In this document: piece by piece, positions 21,171-33,779 of the stretch
Layout of the letters: each line of letters starts with the position of its first letter
Numbering within the stretch: position 1 is the first letter of the stretch
Assembly: GCF_030272615.1 (NCBI RefSeq)
Contig: NW_026729294.1
Location: forward strand, 48,330 to 112,329
Source of the DNA: Cryptomeria japonica
Lineage: Eukaryota > Streptophyta > Pinopsida > Cupressales > Cupressaceae
Direction: 5' to 3'
DNA: 64,000 bases
Position numbers and translations under genes: made by a program
Notes under the pieces: model-generated
Database searches by the model: none
What the model was told of the DNA's origin: nothing
What the model saw: only the letters and a program-made list of their open reading frames with translations

Positions 21171-23719
21171 TATGTGTTGGTTAATTGGCTTAAGCTTAAG
21201 TAGTAAATTATTGGAGTTTTATAGCATCCCTGTATCACTTTGAAACATATTTATCATGTTTACAGATATTACTTTGAACTTTTTTTTTTAATGTCACTTT
21301 TGAAACATAATTTTTATATAACCTAAATCTGAAATATTTAAGTAATGTGGTTTTTTTGAAATAAAAAAATTTGTTGTACAGGTCATTGAAATAATATGTA
21401 TAATACTCTCTTATTATGTTTTAGAAATTCAGTTTTTATGTTAATTTAATTCATTTTTATTTGAATTTTGAATATTTTTTTTCTAAATATGTAATGTTTG
21501 ATATGCTTGTTTTTTCTTTATCTTAGTGTTTATGTAGATATTTTTAAAATAAACCATGTAAACATAAAATGATTTGTACCATAATATGCTTCCTTAATTT
21601 GTATTTGAAGTTTCAAGTAGTAATGTTTATTTTCTATTTGAAATTTGTAATATATAGTTATGGTATCTTAATGATTCAAATACAAGTTTATTTTGAAATT
21701 TTGATTTTGATTTTTTTGTTAATGTCAAACTAATTATGGTCAAAAATTGATTATGGAAAAAGTCTTTTGTGATGAGTAGAAATATAATGCATATTCCAAA
21801 AATTAATATCTACATTGAAACAATATTAAATTCAAAATGACAATAATATTATCAAGAGCTCATTTTGGAATGTAATACAATGTGCCTTATATAAATCATT
21901 TCAAACATAACTTCTTGAACTACCAATATAGGGAGATATAACAAATTATTTCATACATAAAAAAGTAAGTCATTATGGTAACTTTATAAAGGTTAATTTT
22001 AACATTCCAACACCCCTCTTAAGGTTTATATTCCATAGACCTATTTATAAATATGTTGATTGGATCAAAAAATATATTATTCTTTATAAGGTTTTTGAAA
22101 AATAAATTCTAAATTGTAACTCCATAAATCTACCTCATAACCATGGTCAATCAACTAGATTGAATTCTTAAGTTCATGGATTATCAACTGCATCTAATCT
22201 TGAACCATAGATTCCATGATTTATTTCATAGTAATATATGAAAATATATGCATTCTTCAATTCTTTCAACATAAAAGAGGGAGAAAAACTTAACATATTC
22301 TTCTCATACAAATCATCATCTTTGATTGACAAGTTGATTAAGATGATCAAAATCCCTTAGCTTTTTATTCCACCAACCTCAATGTGACCCTATTACACTT
22401 TATTATTTTGATGTTTCATGTGATTCTTTGGTGTTCTCGACGAGTTTAGCTAATGTGGATCTCAAAGTCTAAGCATAAAGAAACATGAGAAAAAAATTCA
22501 TTTAAAGGTGTTTGGCTTAACAAAAAAATGAGCACGTAGAGTATGATACTGTATAATAGTTGCTTTTATCTTGCCAATTTGGTGTATCACACATAGTAGA
22601 AAGTTGTAGGATAATCAAGTCCAAGGTATTAATAACGCAACTTCCAAGGTAGAGACCCAATATTTGGATATTCATTCATTTGCATAACAAGATATCATCT
22701 TGCAGTTTAGAAGTGAAGTTTGATGAGCTATAGAGATGTTATATTTAGAGTTTTAGGGCACAACTTTTTCCACAAAGAAAGTTAGAGATGATTGTGTATT
22801 GGATTGTGCCAATGCAGATAAAAGGGTCTCAAAAGACAGGTTTGAATGCTCTATATTCTGCCATATTGATCAACATGGTCATGCAATTTTGATGATATGC
22901 TCAGGATATCTAGGGTATGTTCCACTTAAATTCCAAATGGTGTGGTTTACCACAAGTTTAGTTTTTTAGATTACCCAAGTAACATAGTTTAACTAATATG
23001 CTTTATCTTGAGTTGTAAAAGTGATCAGGTACTTGTGCCAACATGTATCAATAAAATATTGAAAATGATGTAAAAGACTTGTTCAAAAAGGGTAAAGTTA
23101 TATGTATCCTGATCTGTATAGTGATATTCATCTCCTTACAATATTGTAAATAGTTTTGTATTGACTTTTTGGGTAACTAATGACTAATGGAACAGTTGGA
23201 CGATGTCTCCATGCTTGCACCATGGATATTTGTGTTCATGCTACTTTGAGAGTTTGCATTTAGAGGTGTTGGGGCCTAGTTGAATAATGTTTTGAACTAA
23301 ATCATGTTATTTCTCATGGCTTATGAGCTTTGTCATTAACTAATATAATTATCTACATACTAATAACCTAGTTGATGTTTTCAATACTTGCAGAGATTAT
23401 TGAAAATATGTAGATGTTGAAGGTAGTGAGCCAAAAGCAGTTAATGGTGCAAAGTACAAACATTATTTATTGATCAATGGAGTAAAGCCATAAATTATAG
23501 TCATTCCTTTATTCCAATATTATATTTTAACGAGTTGTAGCTTCCTTGGGTTGTAGCATTAGGGAGAACCTAAAAAAAGAAGAAGAATTGTCCTCTTCTA
23601 TCACTCCTAATTATTCTTTTAACAATTTATTTGCATAAAAATTGCAATTCCAATGGGTGATCACTCCCCAGATTTTATGATTTCCAACACATGATGGACA
23701 ATTTGATTTATACAATATA
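21171..23719. other. No recognised feature, AT-rich
   Basis: 2.5 kb of AT-rich DNA. I see no open frame of note, terminal repeats or tandem array. Confidence 0.5.
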
Positions 23720-24351
23720 CCTCATCTTCAAAAGTTGCAACTAGGAGACGTATTCCTTTCATTTGCAAGAAAGGACATGCTTCAACAATATATTGAATGT
23801 AAAAAATTAATTGATGAAGCCATAATGTTAGTGTAGAAGAGACTGTCTAAGGTAAATGTTGACTCATCCCAAGCTCCCAAAAAATAAATTAAGCTTCAAT
23901 TTGATTCTTTCAAATCCCATTCATCTCATCTTGAGAAGCACATAGAGAAAAATTTATTGAATATGATAAACATCAAAATAATGGCTAATGCATCGAACAG
24001 ATGTGCTAAAGCACATATTGCTTTGTAAGAGAATATAAAAAGTGTTAAACAATCATGTGGACTAATCAATATTTGTTAAAATGTGTAAGATAATATTTGT
24101 CCAAACTAGCTTATTCCAACAAGGAGCATAAAAAGATCATATAGACTCTATTGAGTCACAAATAATTCAAATGCCAGCATCTATGACCCAATAAATGATA
24201 AGGGTTTTGTTATACGAGCAGAAATAGAGAACTTGCACACTCAACTGATGTGGCTTATGCTTAAAAAATAAAAAATCAAAGGAGACATTGGCAAGCTCCG
24301 AGAAGTTGTGACGCTTTGGTTGGCTTCTTTAACTAATAGCCTATCTAATGG
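23720..24351 (+). pseudogene. Decayed coding region of unknown function
   Basis: A single + strand frame of about 210 codons reads as coherent protein interrupted by stops but with no frameshift. It includes PHLQKLQLGDVFLSFARKDM, QQYIECKKLIDEAIMLV, SHSSHLEKHIEKNLLNM, NDKGFVIRAEIENLHTQL and KLREVVTLWLASLTNSLSNG. Charged heptad-like stretches suggest coiled coil. Nothing recognisable as RT, integrase or a kinase is present; a retroelement gag/ORF1 or a host gene are both possible. Confidence 0.4.
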
Positions 24352-25859
24352 AAAAAAAAATATCAAAAGAAGAAGGTGCCCACTATTGTAGAAGATTCAT
24401 AAGACGTATAGATTTAGTTTGAATATCAAAGTCACATCGTGTCCTTTTTAAAGGTGCACTAGGATACCACTCTTTCCTAATTGCGGGTAATTTACAAGAG
24501 CATTCTAGCTTTAAAGTAATATGAAGGATTTCTACAGATAGGAAATTTTTATCATTATATAGATATGCAAAGAATAAATATTAGTTGAGAAGTACCATTT
24601 TGTTGTCTATAGAGTAACTATGTAGATATTAATAGTATATTTGAAGAAATATTTTCTATATCAGTTTTGGGATAACCAAGGCCACCTCTTAGGATAGTAG
24701 ATATTGGTTTAATAATGTCAAGGGAGCATATTTTTAGTGCAAATTGAGATGAAAATCCCTTACCCTTTTCCCTTCATTTCAAAGGGTGGGAAAAAATATT
24801 TTATGAACAGTATTGTCATGAATGATAAAGGGGGGGATTCTTACAGATATGATGTATGTTGTTATTAATGTCAACCAATTTTTGTCATTGATTTCAATGA
24901 ATGAGAATAAAGGGAAAATGTCAGTAACACCATTTGACATAACTAAAGTAGAAACAAATGTAGTTATGGTATCCACATGTTATCTATATGGTGCTAGTCA
25001 GCCTTATGGTGGTGCAGAAGATTAGGTTTCAACTTTGTAATGATGGTATGGAAGACTAGGTTTCAACTTTGCAATGATGGGGAAAATGTGAATTTCCTTT
25101 GGAATTTCTTTTGATTTTCCAAGATTAAGGAAAATGAATTGGATTAAAGAATACCTAGAGGATGACGGTGTTGTCTTGTTTTCTCCAAAAGAGATAATTA
25201 ATGCTTGGGTGGCAGAGCTAGAAGAAATCATAGAGGAGCTTGGTCTAGAGCCTCAAGAGGAGTCTGTTTTCTTCCCCAATGTCCCCCTTCTTTGGTTTTC
25301 TCATGAAGAAGTCTTTTAAAGTGGAAAAATCATCTTAGCTACAAATTTGGCTCTTTCTCCCTCTGGTTTGGGCCATGAATCTGTTGCCCCTTCTTCCCAG
25401 CCTCTACAATTTTTAAGATATGTTTTTGTTTTAGGCTTTCAATAGTTTTTCTACTCATTCATTTGGGAACTTTAAATATTGTCTTTCAATATTACCGCCT
25501 AGGTGACAAGTGGCACAATTTAATGCTTCTGACCACAAATATAGGAAGCTAATTTAAATGGGTCCCACAAAGTAATATGAAAACATAGAAAGTTAACACT
25601 TAGGAAATGAATAATAAAATAATCAAGGATATATCAATGTTGACACTCTAAGGTTGAGAAACCTTAATCCCAACAATTCCTTTCTACTAGGCAAAAGGGA
25701 TAGGAAGTTGAGGATCCCTTCAGGAAAAAAGGCACTTCAAATCTTCAAGCTTCAACACCAATTGCACAATCACCAGTTTTGTCCTTGTTCATGCCTTCCT
25801 TTGAAACTCCTCCACCATTTGAAACACCATGTCCATCCCCCATCCTTCTTATTGCTCTT
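24352..25859. other. Mostly unassigned, short tandem duplication and a 61-codon frame
   Basis: A duplicated segment GTTTCAACTTTGYAATGATGG lies at about 25,026 and 25,060 (34-bp offset). A frame at 25,134-25,319 starting MNWIKEYLEDDGVV with an acidic middle (AELEEIIEELGLEPQEE) looks protein-like but belongs to no family I recognise. The rest is non-coding. Confidence 0.35.
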
Positions 25860-27289
25860 TAAAATATATAATAAATTAATACTCATCATTTAAATTAAAT
25901 ATATATAGGCCTATTTTTCCGGTTTATTTATTATAAATACAAATTTGAGTAAAATATTAAAGCACACATTTAGTGGGCTTTTGCAAAGGCTAAGATTTCT
26001 TTACTCATACTAATGATGGTATTTGGGTCATCATTTATGAATATATTAAAAAATTACACTCAAATTGACTATGATGAGTAAGGGAAAATAATTACAACCA
26101 ACACAATATCTCCCATATATCCATCATCTAGGAATAACTCCAACCTAAAAAATCAAATGGAAAGATACCCTGGTCCTTCCTTCTTAGTAGCACATCAAGT
26201 GTACTTGTGCATGCACATAATAGCCAAAGAACATATGATTCTCATACAAGGTTCAACATCATAAAAATAGAGAGCACCAAGCACAAAATCTACATAATGC
26301 ATAAAAAATAGTAGCATTATAAAGATAGCATAATAATACTGTAATTCTCATAAAATGTGCCGAATACTAGAGCAAATACAAAAGGAATGGTAATAAAAAT
26401 AATCCTTAATTAAAATATACAAGTATCGATATACAAATCAAGTCCAAAATATAGTCAAAAGAGCATAAGTGTGAGATGCATTACATTATGTATGTAGGAC
26501 ACAATTGTAGTTATTATTTTTCCTTTCAAACACAACAATCCTATCTGGAAATCTACACTTCTATCTTCAAAACATGTGACCTTGGGCATATGTTCACAGC
26601 CAGCCTTAAACCACATACACTAAGAAACATATTAAGCCTAGAGAATGTTAGTCAACTCTTAGTGTTTAACAATTTTAAGCCTAGAAGTCGAAGCTTAGTG
26701 TGTGTGATTTAAGTCATCTATATGTGCACCTATTGCTATTTCAAGTAAGCAAAAATTTGCAAGTACTAAGGAGTATTGTGACACCTCTAAGCTAGGATAT
26801 GAAAGTTTATTAACATGCTCCTTTTACCTTGGATATGCCTACTGATAATATTAACAATGACAAAGAGAATAAGTGAGGAAGGTAGTGGATTCCTATGTAT
26901 ATCTTATAGATTATGGTGTATTTTGTTTGTTTGACTTTTTTTTCTTTTTTGATGTTAGTCAATGTGCATTACACCTCAAAGTGTATGTTAAAATGCATAA
27001 AGGTGACAATTGATGTTTATTATTAAGATGAATGGATCTTTTCATGAGATGTGGTATTAGATGCTTGATGCACTTACAAAAAGGAAAGGAGAGTGTATAA
27101 TTTGAAAGTATCCAAATCATTTTAATATAATGAGATTTTTAATGTGCAAATGTCTACAAAGATATATTTAGACACACAACATTAAATACATAAAATCAAA
27201 ATTTTGATGCTAACTAATAAGGAATTAGACCCTACAATTAGTGACCATGTAAAATAGAAATTTAAAATTTGTAATTAAAACTCAATATC

Positions 27290-27310
27290 AACTATGATAT
27301 TATAATCATA
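27290..27310 (+). repeat. Left target-site duplication of 1.67-kb retroposon
   Basis: A 21-bp sequence starting AACTATGATATTATAATC matches 28,978-28,998 at 18 of 21 positions. The differences are three single-base substitutions. Confidence 0.8.
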
Positions 27311-28977
27311 AAAGTCGAAAACAAACAAGCTACAGATGGAGTGCAGACTGAGGGGAGGAAGAAGCGCAATTAGGGTCTCTACAGATGGGGATGCTAATAG
27401 CGATGAAGATGACCCTAACTCGAATGAAAGGATGGAGGTCTTTGTTGGTTCCACATCCTTATTTCAATTGGTGGGTTGGATCATTTTTGACATGGCTTGG
27501 CGTTTTTGGGTTGCGTAGGAGTGTCTGTGGGGTGCTGGTTTCTTCCTATACTATTTTCCTTTGTGGTCTACTCTTTGTGACCTGGTCATGGAGGATCTCT
27601 TTGTATGCCTTGCGGCCTAGTGCTCTAGTGGATAGTGTGAGTAATGTTGTAGTTTATTGTGTGGGTGTTGCTCTAGGCTCATTCCTTTGGTTTGGCAAGT
27701 ATGTTTGGCGCCCCTATTTTGGATCATGGGTCTTTCTGTTGGCTACTCTTTGTTGCTTCTCATTTGGGCCTCAGATTTTCTTGGGTGTGCTAGACGATAG
27801 AGAACATAGAAGGCTTTGGTTCTCCACCTTCTCAAATTTTATTGGTCTGGCCTTTGATTTCTATCCTAGGTACTCTCTCTATTTTCCTTCTCATGGGTTG
27901 TCTGCAACTTTGTCTATTGAGGTGATTCTATCTCCTATAGAGGTGGAGATGTGTTTTTCTTGTTTACCTATGACTAGATGCAGGAAGTTGTATTGGGTGG
28001 CTATTATTATTCGAAGGTGGAGCTTTCTTCCCATACTAATAGGGGAGTTGTTGAGGATTTGGCAGTTCCCGCTTATCCTCTGCTTTCTTGCATATTGTTG
28101 GAGGGCTTTTTGGTTTTATTCTGTCATGGTTGTGGGAGCCATGTAAAAACCCAGTTCTTTTTATTTGGGGAGCCTGTTAAAACCCCTTGTGGTGGTTAAT
28201 ATTGGTTTTTTGATCCTTGTGAGAACCCCTTATTCTCTTGTTTCATAAGAAGGTTAAGGGAGCCTTGTTAAAACCCTTATTTATTCTAATGTTAGGGTCT
28301 GTTCTTTCATGTTTGTGTCCTTTGACTCCTAGGTCTCTTTTTGATGAGGGTTTTTTTGTCCCTCTCTTTCTTGGTTCCATGGCTTTGTTCATTATGCTCT
28401 ATTTTCAGCATCTTGGGGTTACTCTAGTTATTCCTATTGAGGTGGTCTTATCTTTTATGGAGGGAGAGATGGATGTGGCTGGAGGTGACTTGTATCCTAT
28501 TGAGGTGGAGTCAGATTCTTCTAGATATGCCTAGAAGTGTTGTTGGGGGACCGAAGAAGCTCATTTGTTTGGCAACAAGTGTGCTATTGATAACATTTTT
28601 TCTTTCTTCTCCCATTTATTTCCTTTGGAGGTGGAGTTAGTGAATAACATGCTACCCATAGCGGGGTACACTCTCAAGGATAAGGTTGTAGGAGTCTAGA
28701 TAAAACCCATGATATTGGCTAAGGGAGCCTTCTTTCCTATGTTCATGCTTGTTTAAATCTTTTTTGGTAGTTTTGACCCTCTTATGTTGCCACCAGTTCT
28801 GTGACGCTTATTCTGTATTGTTTAACCGTGGCTGGTCTACTATTTATCTATGTTGTATCTTTCTGCATTGTTCCTTTGTGGGTTTCGGATCCATGAAAAA
28901 TCTGAGGGTTTCAGGTTCCTTTAAAACTTGTTGTAAGAGGTTTTGGGTCCCCTCAAAACCTATTTTTTATTAATCAA
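27311..28977 (+). mobile_element. Poly(A)-type retroposon, 1.67 kb, with array of terminal motifs
   Basis: Flanked by a 21-bp imperfect target-site duplication and ending GGGTCCCCTCAAAACCTATT then TTTTATTAATCAAA, homologous to the tail of the retroposon at 6619-7415. The 5' end has an ATG frame (27,336-27,518; MECRLRGGRSAIRVSTDGDA then an acidic DEDDPNSNE) in the style of an ORF1 N-terminus. The rest is G/T-rich with long open but hydrophobic frames (27,385-28,146), which I read as chance translation of a 3' region. No RT, endonuclease or RNase H is found, so it is non-autonomous. It sits only in duplicate A and so probably inserted after the duplication. Confidence 0.75.
28132..28961 (+). 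repeat. Array of degenerate GGGAGCCTTGTTAAAACCC motifs
   Basis: About eight copies of a roughly 20-bp motif related to the LINE terminal motif lie at 28,134-28,152, 28,167-28,186, 28,212-28,232, 28,258-28,280, 28,691-28,709, 28,879-28,904, 28,906-28,929 and 28,938-28,961. The last is the real 3' terminus of the retroposon. A second recurring string, CTATTGAGGTGG or close, is interspersed (27,915, 28,434, 28,498). Confidence 0.65.
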
Positions 28978-28998
28978 AACTATCATGTTATGATCATA
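28978..28998 (+). repeat. Right target-site duplication of 1.67-kb retroposon
   Basis: It repeats 27,290-27,310 with three substitutions and directly follows the A-rich end of the element. Confidence 0.8.
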
Positions 28999-29609
28999 TG
29001 CCTAAGATTTCATTAAATATAAATATATGATATCAGAAATGAGACAAATAAGTATTTGAATAGGGCAAAAATAAAGTTTTAGTGATGAATCTTGGACACG
29101 ATGATACATATACTATTTTGTCCAAGACATATACTATTATTATAAATAGACTCAACCCAAATTTAAATGAAAAAACAGATTAAATAAGTCTTGCGTCAAT
29201 AAGTACATCCAAATAATTACATCATATGCTAGATTTGCATATCTAAGACATCGATTCAAAGTGACATTAAAGTAAAATAATGAAGTGTTAAAAAAATATA
29301 CATTTGTAACTCCTCCCGCAAGTAATAGTGTAAAACCTTTCCCTAATTTCGAAATTCGTTGCATCCTCAGCATATATCTAAGGCTCAAGGTCCTAAATGC
29401 CAAAGCCCGTATAAACCGCAGCTAAAAGTCAGGTATAAATTTTTTTTACTATTCATTTTAGTGCAGTGGGTTTTGATGGGCGAATGCATTTCAATGTGAG
29501 AATCCAGCGTAGATCCTATGTGCCTCTCCCATGTGGCATTTGATCTCCTTTCCCTTGAATGTCCTACTTCATGAGGAGGTCCAGACACCTTATGGAGAAA
29601 TATGGAGAT

Positions 29610-29768
29610 AAGTTTCTTAAATTTCAGGTAGATGCGGCACTGCTTGTGTTCCATGCATTCTCTAGCTCAACCATCTTTCTTAGGGTTCTTGAGCAAGCCT
29701 AGGAGGCGCAATTGGGTGGATTGATGAGGTTGCTAGGTAGGCTTACTGTTTACAACGCACAATTACAG
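29610..29768 (+). pseudogene. Exon-like fragment of unknown gene, copy in block A
   Basis: Its translation resembles that of 43,061-43,232 in block B (shared LKF.VD, LEQA, QLG.LMRL.GR, VYNA). Both end at CAG or GAG followed by GTATG, a consensus splice donor, at the same position. In A an internal stop interrupts the frame (LEQA-stop-EAQLG). I do not recognise the protein. Confidence 0.4.
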
Positions 29769-29848
29769 GTATGATAATTTTATGGGTTTGTAAAGCTCAA
29801 TTGGCTAGTTTACTTTTTTTAAATATTAGATAATTTAAATAAGAACAG

Positions 29849-29895
29849 TGCGTCAACTATGCTGGATAGACGCTGCGATTCAGTACGTATATAAT
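29849..29895 (+). promoter_or_regulatory. Promoter block of F-box/Kelch copy 2
   Basis: TGCGTCAACTATGCTGGATA and GACGCTGC, then GTATATAAT at 29,887-29,895, match the upstream blocks of the other copies. The downstream GATTGATGGCTCC also matches copies 1 and 3. Confidence 0.6.
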
Positions 29896-29932
29896 TGATT
29901 GATGGCTCCTCAAAATCTTAACGCACAGGTCT

Positions 29933-31000
29933 ATGAGAATAAGTATTATTCTAGGTCTCCTAGAGGATTTGGGACTGCAATGTCTCGTTAAGGTTCCATA
30001 CGAATTCCACAACCACCTTAGGGCTGTTTGTAAGAGCTGGAACGCTGTACTGAGTAGTCCCCACTTCTATAAAGAGCGACAGCGCCATAATGAGTGCGAG
30101 GAGGGAATAGCTTATTTTCACCGAGGAGAAAGACCAACTGTTTGAGATGGGATTATTTACTACCCGCATGCAAAGTGGTGGGAAAGACTACCCCGAAACC
30201 CCGAAGAGTTTAATTTAGATTGGAGAGTCCCTTGTTTTAATGAGTGTAACTGTGTATATGCTAGATCAAAACAACAGCTGGTTGTTATGTGGTTTTTCAA
30301 CTAGTACAATAACAGAGCGGCTGTTGTGATGTTTGATTTTTTATCTCGCACATGGCGGCTCAGCCGCAAAATGCCTTTGCGTCTTTGGAACCGTGGAAGT
30401 GCAGTATCTGAAGGTCTTATCTATATTGCAGGTCGTAGCCACAAGGTCGTATGGAATGGCATCATTCCCGAGTTACTCCAACCTTATGTTTACAACGAAG
30501 AGGAAAACAAGTGGGACATTCTACCTCCCATGAACGCGGACTGGCATTATAATTACTGTAATTCTCAGTTTGTTGACGACAAGTTTTATCTAGTCTCCAA
30601 TCATGGGTGCAGCGTACATATTTACCATCCTTGCTCACGACTGTGGAAAACTATAAACACACACAATAACCGCCCAATACGATACCGATACAAAAGCCTT
30701 GTATCTGCTTTTGGGAGGTTGTATTGTTTTGGGTGTAGTATTTCTCAGGAGGTTGTAATCGTGAGAGAATTCGATTTTGCCAACAACTCATTTACTACAG
30801 TCGGACAATATCCTGCCGCAATTTAATTAATTGAATGTGCCGTACTATACCATGATTATATTATTGTAATTGCCATGGAGTCCATTAACTTGCAAGATGT
30901 TTATTATCTTTTTAATCCACTCGAGACAGAAGAAGAAAAAAGATGGACTCAAATCGAGATACCGGCAGAGTTGCCATCAGCTACTGCTGTGCAAATTTGA
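29933..31000 (+). pseudogene. F-box/Kelch protein pseudogene, copy 2 (three in-frame stops)
   Basis: One reading frame of 356 codons runs from the ATG at 29,933 to a TGA at 30,998 with no frameshift, but has stops at 30,143 (TGA), 30,302 (TAG) and 30,824 (TAA). It contains the F-box (EDLGLQCLVKVPYEFHNHLR, AVCKSWNAVLSSPHFYKER), the first Kelch block (VVMFDFLSRTWRLSRKMPLR, GLIYIAGR), and later blocks (YNEEENKWDILPPMNADWHY, GQYPAAI, KRWTQIEIPAELP). The length matches the intact paralog (351 aa). Preservation of the frame despite three stops suggests fairly recent loss. It lies in segmental duplicate A. Confidence 0.9.
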
Positions 31001-31907
31001 TATGACATGTAGTTGAATGGTAGTTTAGATAGTTAAAAAGAGGATTTTCAAGTGTCTATCTATCATTTCGAAATACATTAACCCGCTTCTTTAAATATCT
31101 GTTCCAAAAACTGTTCTAATAAAAATTCAAACTGTATTTTTCTAAATGAGAACATTATCCGATATCAAAGTCCATCTGCATTGCTGCTCGCCTACGAGCT
31201 TTGAAAGTGTATCTGAATTGTTCGTATTTTATTATACTTTAGAGGATTTGGCTTAAGTGGAAAAAATTCTCATATGAACAGAATTTTTAGACAACAATGT
31301 CCAAACTTTAAATATAGGTTCAAATTAGTTTTGATATCTTTTAGAGAAGTTACATGTGTCTATATAATTTATTCTTGATTTTATAATTATAAGTAGATAG
31401 TAAACTGCATTTTCTATATAGTCTATTTTACCATATCTATCTTCTTTCTATTGAAATCACACATCATAGCAATGATCAAACCTCAATCAAGCATTGAACA
31501 TAACTTCACTTTTTTGGAGTCATTAATTACTTCATTCTATTGAAGCATTGTATGGATGTAATTATTATTTTTTTTTAAATAATAATTGACTTTTGTGTTG
31601 CTAAAACCATTATTCCTAACAATTTAAAAGTATTTTTTAAAGGAAACATCAGCCAATTCACTTTAAATCTATAATTTATTTGAAAGATTCATCAACCTAT
31701 TACCCATAAAAAAATAGACATATTGAATTAACAATTGGAAGGATCATAAAGAGAATTAACAGAAATTAAAAAAGACAATGGTATTAACATCTAAGAAAAG
31801 ATTTATGGCTAGATATAATTAAGTCTAAATATGCTTTAAAGATCTTTAATAATGCTTTTGTTAATGATAAAAAGCTGAGATTGCCTAGTTCTATAGAGAT
31901 ATCACTG

Positions 31908-32277
31908 GCTATATTGTTGATCAAAAGAAAATTTGAATTATATTATTTTTTTTACATTAGTTTGTCTATATGTTAGTATTTCGAGTCCCGAGCAGAAAGT
32001 TAGGATAAAATTTGATATAGCTTTTTTGAAAATTTCGTAGTTTTTAGATTTTATTATGTAATGAACAAATGTGACTGTTGGATTTCGATTCTCAAGAGGT
32101 TTTTTGTGATTCTTGGAATCTCATAAACTTCTATATGTTGGGTTTTCGAATGAAATAGATGACTTTTTGGCTTGCTTCAATTCTATGATTTCTGATTCTT
32201 GTAACAGAATTTACAATACAGCAGGTTCTCATTCAGGGGTTGTCATCCGAATCCATAATTCAGATCAATTGTCTTTA
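31908..32277. other. No recognised feature
   Basis: AT-rich sequence between the end of duplicate A and the first homology to the 46,828-49,475 LTR element. A 60-codon frame at 32,113-32,295 is not assigned. Confidence 0.4.
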
Positions 32278-33049
32278 CCAGATTTGCTTCATTAGTGGCA
32301 ATTTATCTATCCAGTGCTTTGTGGTTCTTCCACAAAGTGAATGAGCTGCTTCTTCAAATTGAGCGTGATTTATTCAGTCTTAGCAATTCATCATATCTTT
32401 TAGATCGGGCATTATCTTTTAAGGTCCAGATCGAACATTGAATCTACCCAGCATTATTGAGGCCAAGTTTGAATTTTTAAGGTGTTAATAATTCTTCTAT
32501 TTGCTGCATTGATAATCACTTTCTATTAGTGATCGGTCCTTGTTCATATTCGCGGTCAGTGGCAGTTTGGAAGTGGTGGTAATTTGTTTGCTGGCCCATG
32601 CACCCTAGGTACCAAATCCAAACCGGCCAAAGATGCTTGTTTTGAGGCATTCTTCATATTGGATGGCATGCTTGTTACTGCAACTTACTATTTCATAGGA
32701 GGGCAGGTTTTTTATTGACTCTACAGTCTACCACTTGTTTTGGCCTTCACATATTGCTTAGAGCGACATTTCTCTGAGTTTTGTCATGCCTATGTCTACA
32801 ATTTGATTGACCGTTATTATCGCTCTCAAGTGATATTATAATTTTTTATGCAAATATTTATGCATGTTTTGATCATACACTCTAGAGCTTAGTTTTACAT
32901 TTGTTTGTGTGAGATAATTTTACTTTTCAAAAAGCTTATTGCTCACTCCTTACATGTGAGCTCTCATAGTGACTGGCATGCACCCTCGCAAGGTGTGCTG
33001 AATTAGTGCACCCATTGGTCCTTTTACCTCACCCTGTGTCGAGGATGCG

Positions 33050-33065
33050 TGTATATATATATATA
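33050..33065. repeat. (TA)n microsatellite
   Basis: A short run of TA dinucleotides after GTG, at the start of the AT-rich block. Confidence 0.85.
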
Positions 33066-33120
33066 AAATATGCTAATATAAGAATAATAAAAAAATTGTA
33101 TTACAATAATATGTTAATAA

Positions 33121-33272
33121 AAAGAAAATAAAATAATTAAATATTATATAATAATATAATAATTAAAATATAACAATATAACAACACAACATTCAAAAAG
33201 AAAATAAAATAATTAAATATTATATAATAATATAATAATTAAAATATAACAATATAACAACACAACATTCAA
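33121..33272 (+). repeat. Perfect tandem duplication of a 76-bp AT-rich unit
   Basis: Units 33,121-33,196 and 33,197-33,272 are identical by eye, starting AAAGAAAATAAAATAATTAA and ending CAACACAACATTCAA. The surrounding 33,060-33,700 is almost entirely A and T. Confidence 0.9.
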
Positions 33273-33779
33273 GTGTAATTTTAAATTTAAACTTTAAATC
33301 TAACCCTATCTAACTTAAAATATAACCCTATCTCTAATTAAACTTCAAGGTAATCCTAAATTAAAGATTTAACCAAAACCTATCTTAATGGCAACTCTAT
33401 ATGTAACCTTAACTTAACTCTATTCTTAATTCTAATTGAATTGTAAACTTAATTCATATTATATAATTATTATATTGTTATTATATTTATATAATTATGT
33501 CTTATTATATTGTTATTACATTTATATACTAATGTATTATTATATTGATAAAATCTAAATATATTATTTTTCTTATTAATAAATATAATGATATATATAG
33601 TTAAAATATATTTTAAAGAAACAATATTTAAATAATAATATATATGTTTTTCAAAGATATTTATGGACGTTCTTTATATAGATTTCTTAAATATATGTAT
33701 ACTAGTGGAGTACTTTTGTTGTTGCTAGGTGTGTCAAATTGCTAACCTATCCTCAACCATCATTTGGCCTGGCCAATTT

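Larger units (their letters stand above)
25860..31907 (+). repeat. Segmental duplicate A (pairs with 41,910-46,197)
   Basis: Long collinear similarity to block B is seen in several places: 25,978-26,150 against 42,028-42,190 (ending CATCATCTAGGAATAACTC), 27,040-27,095 against 42,950-42,990 (GTGGTATTAGATGCTTGATG), 29,610-29,830 against 43,061-43,270, the promoter at 29,849 against 43,941, 31,258-31,580 against 45,104-45,880, and 31,855-31,907 against 46,150-46,197 (GATTGCCTAGTTCTATAGAG). The copies are direct, diverged and differ by insertions: A has an extra segment at about 27,096-29,600 and the F-box pseudogene that B lacks. Confidence 0.85.

Noticed and set aside
27385-28146. 253-codon frame with many hydrophobic stretches, membrane-protein-like
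   Set aside because: It lies inside a retroposon defined by a target-site duplication, is driven by G/T-rich composition, overlaps another frame with a more natural start, and ends in the repeated terminal-motif array.
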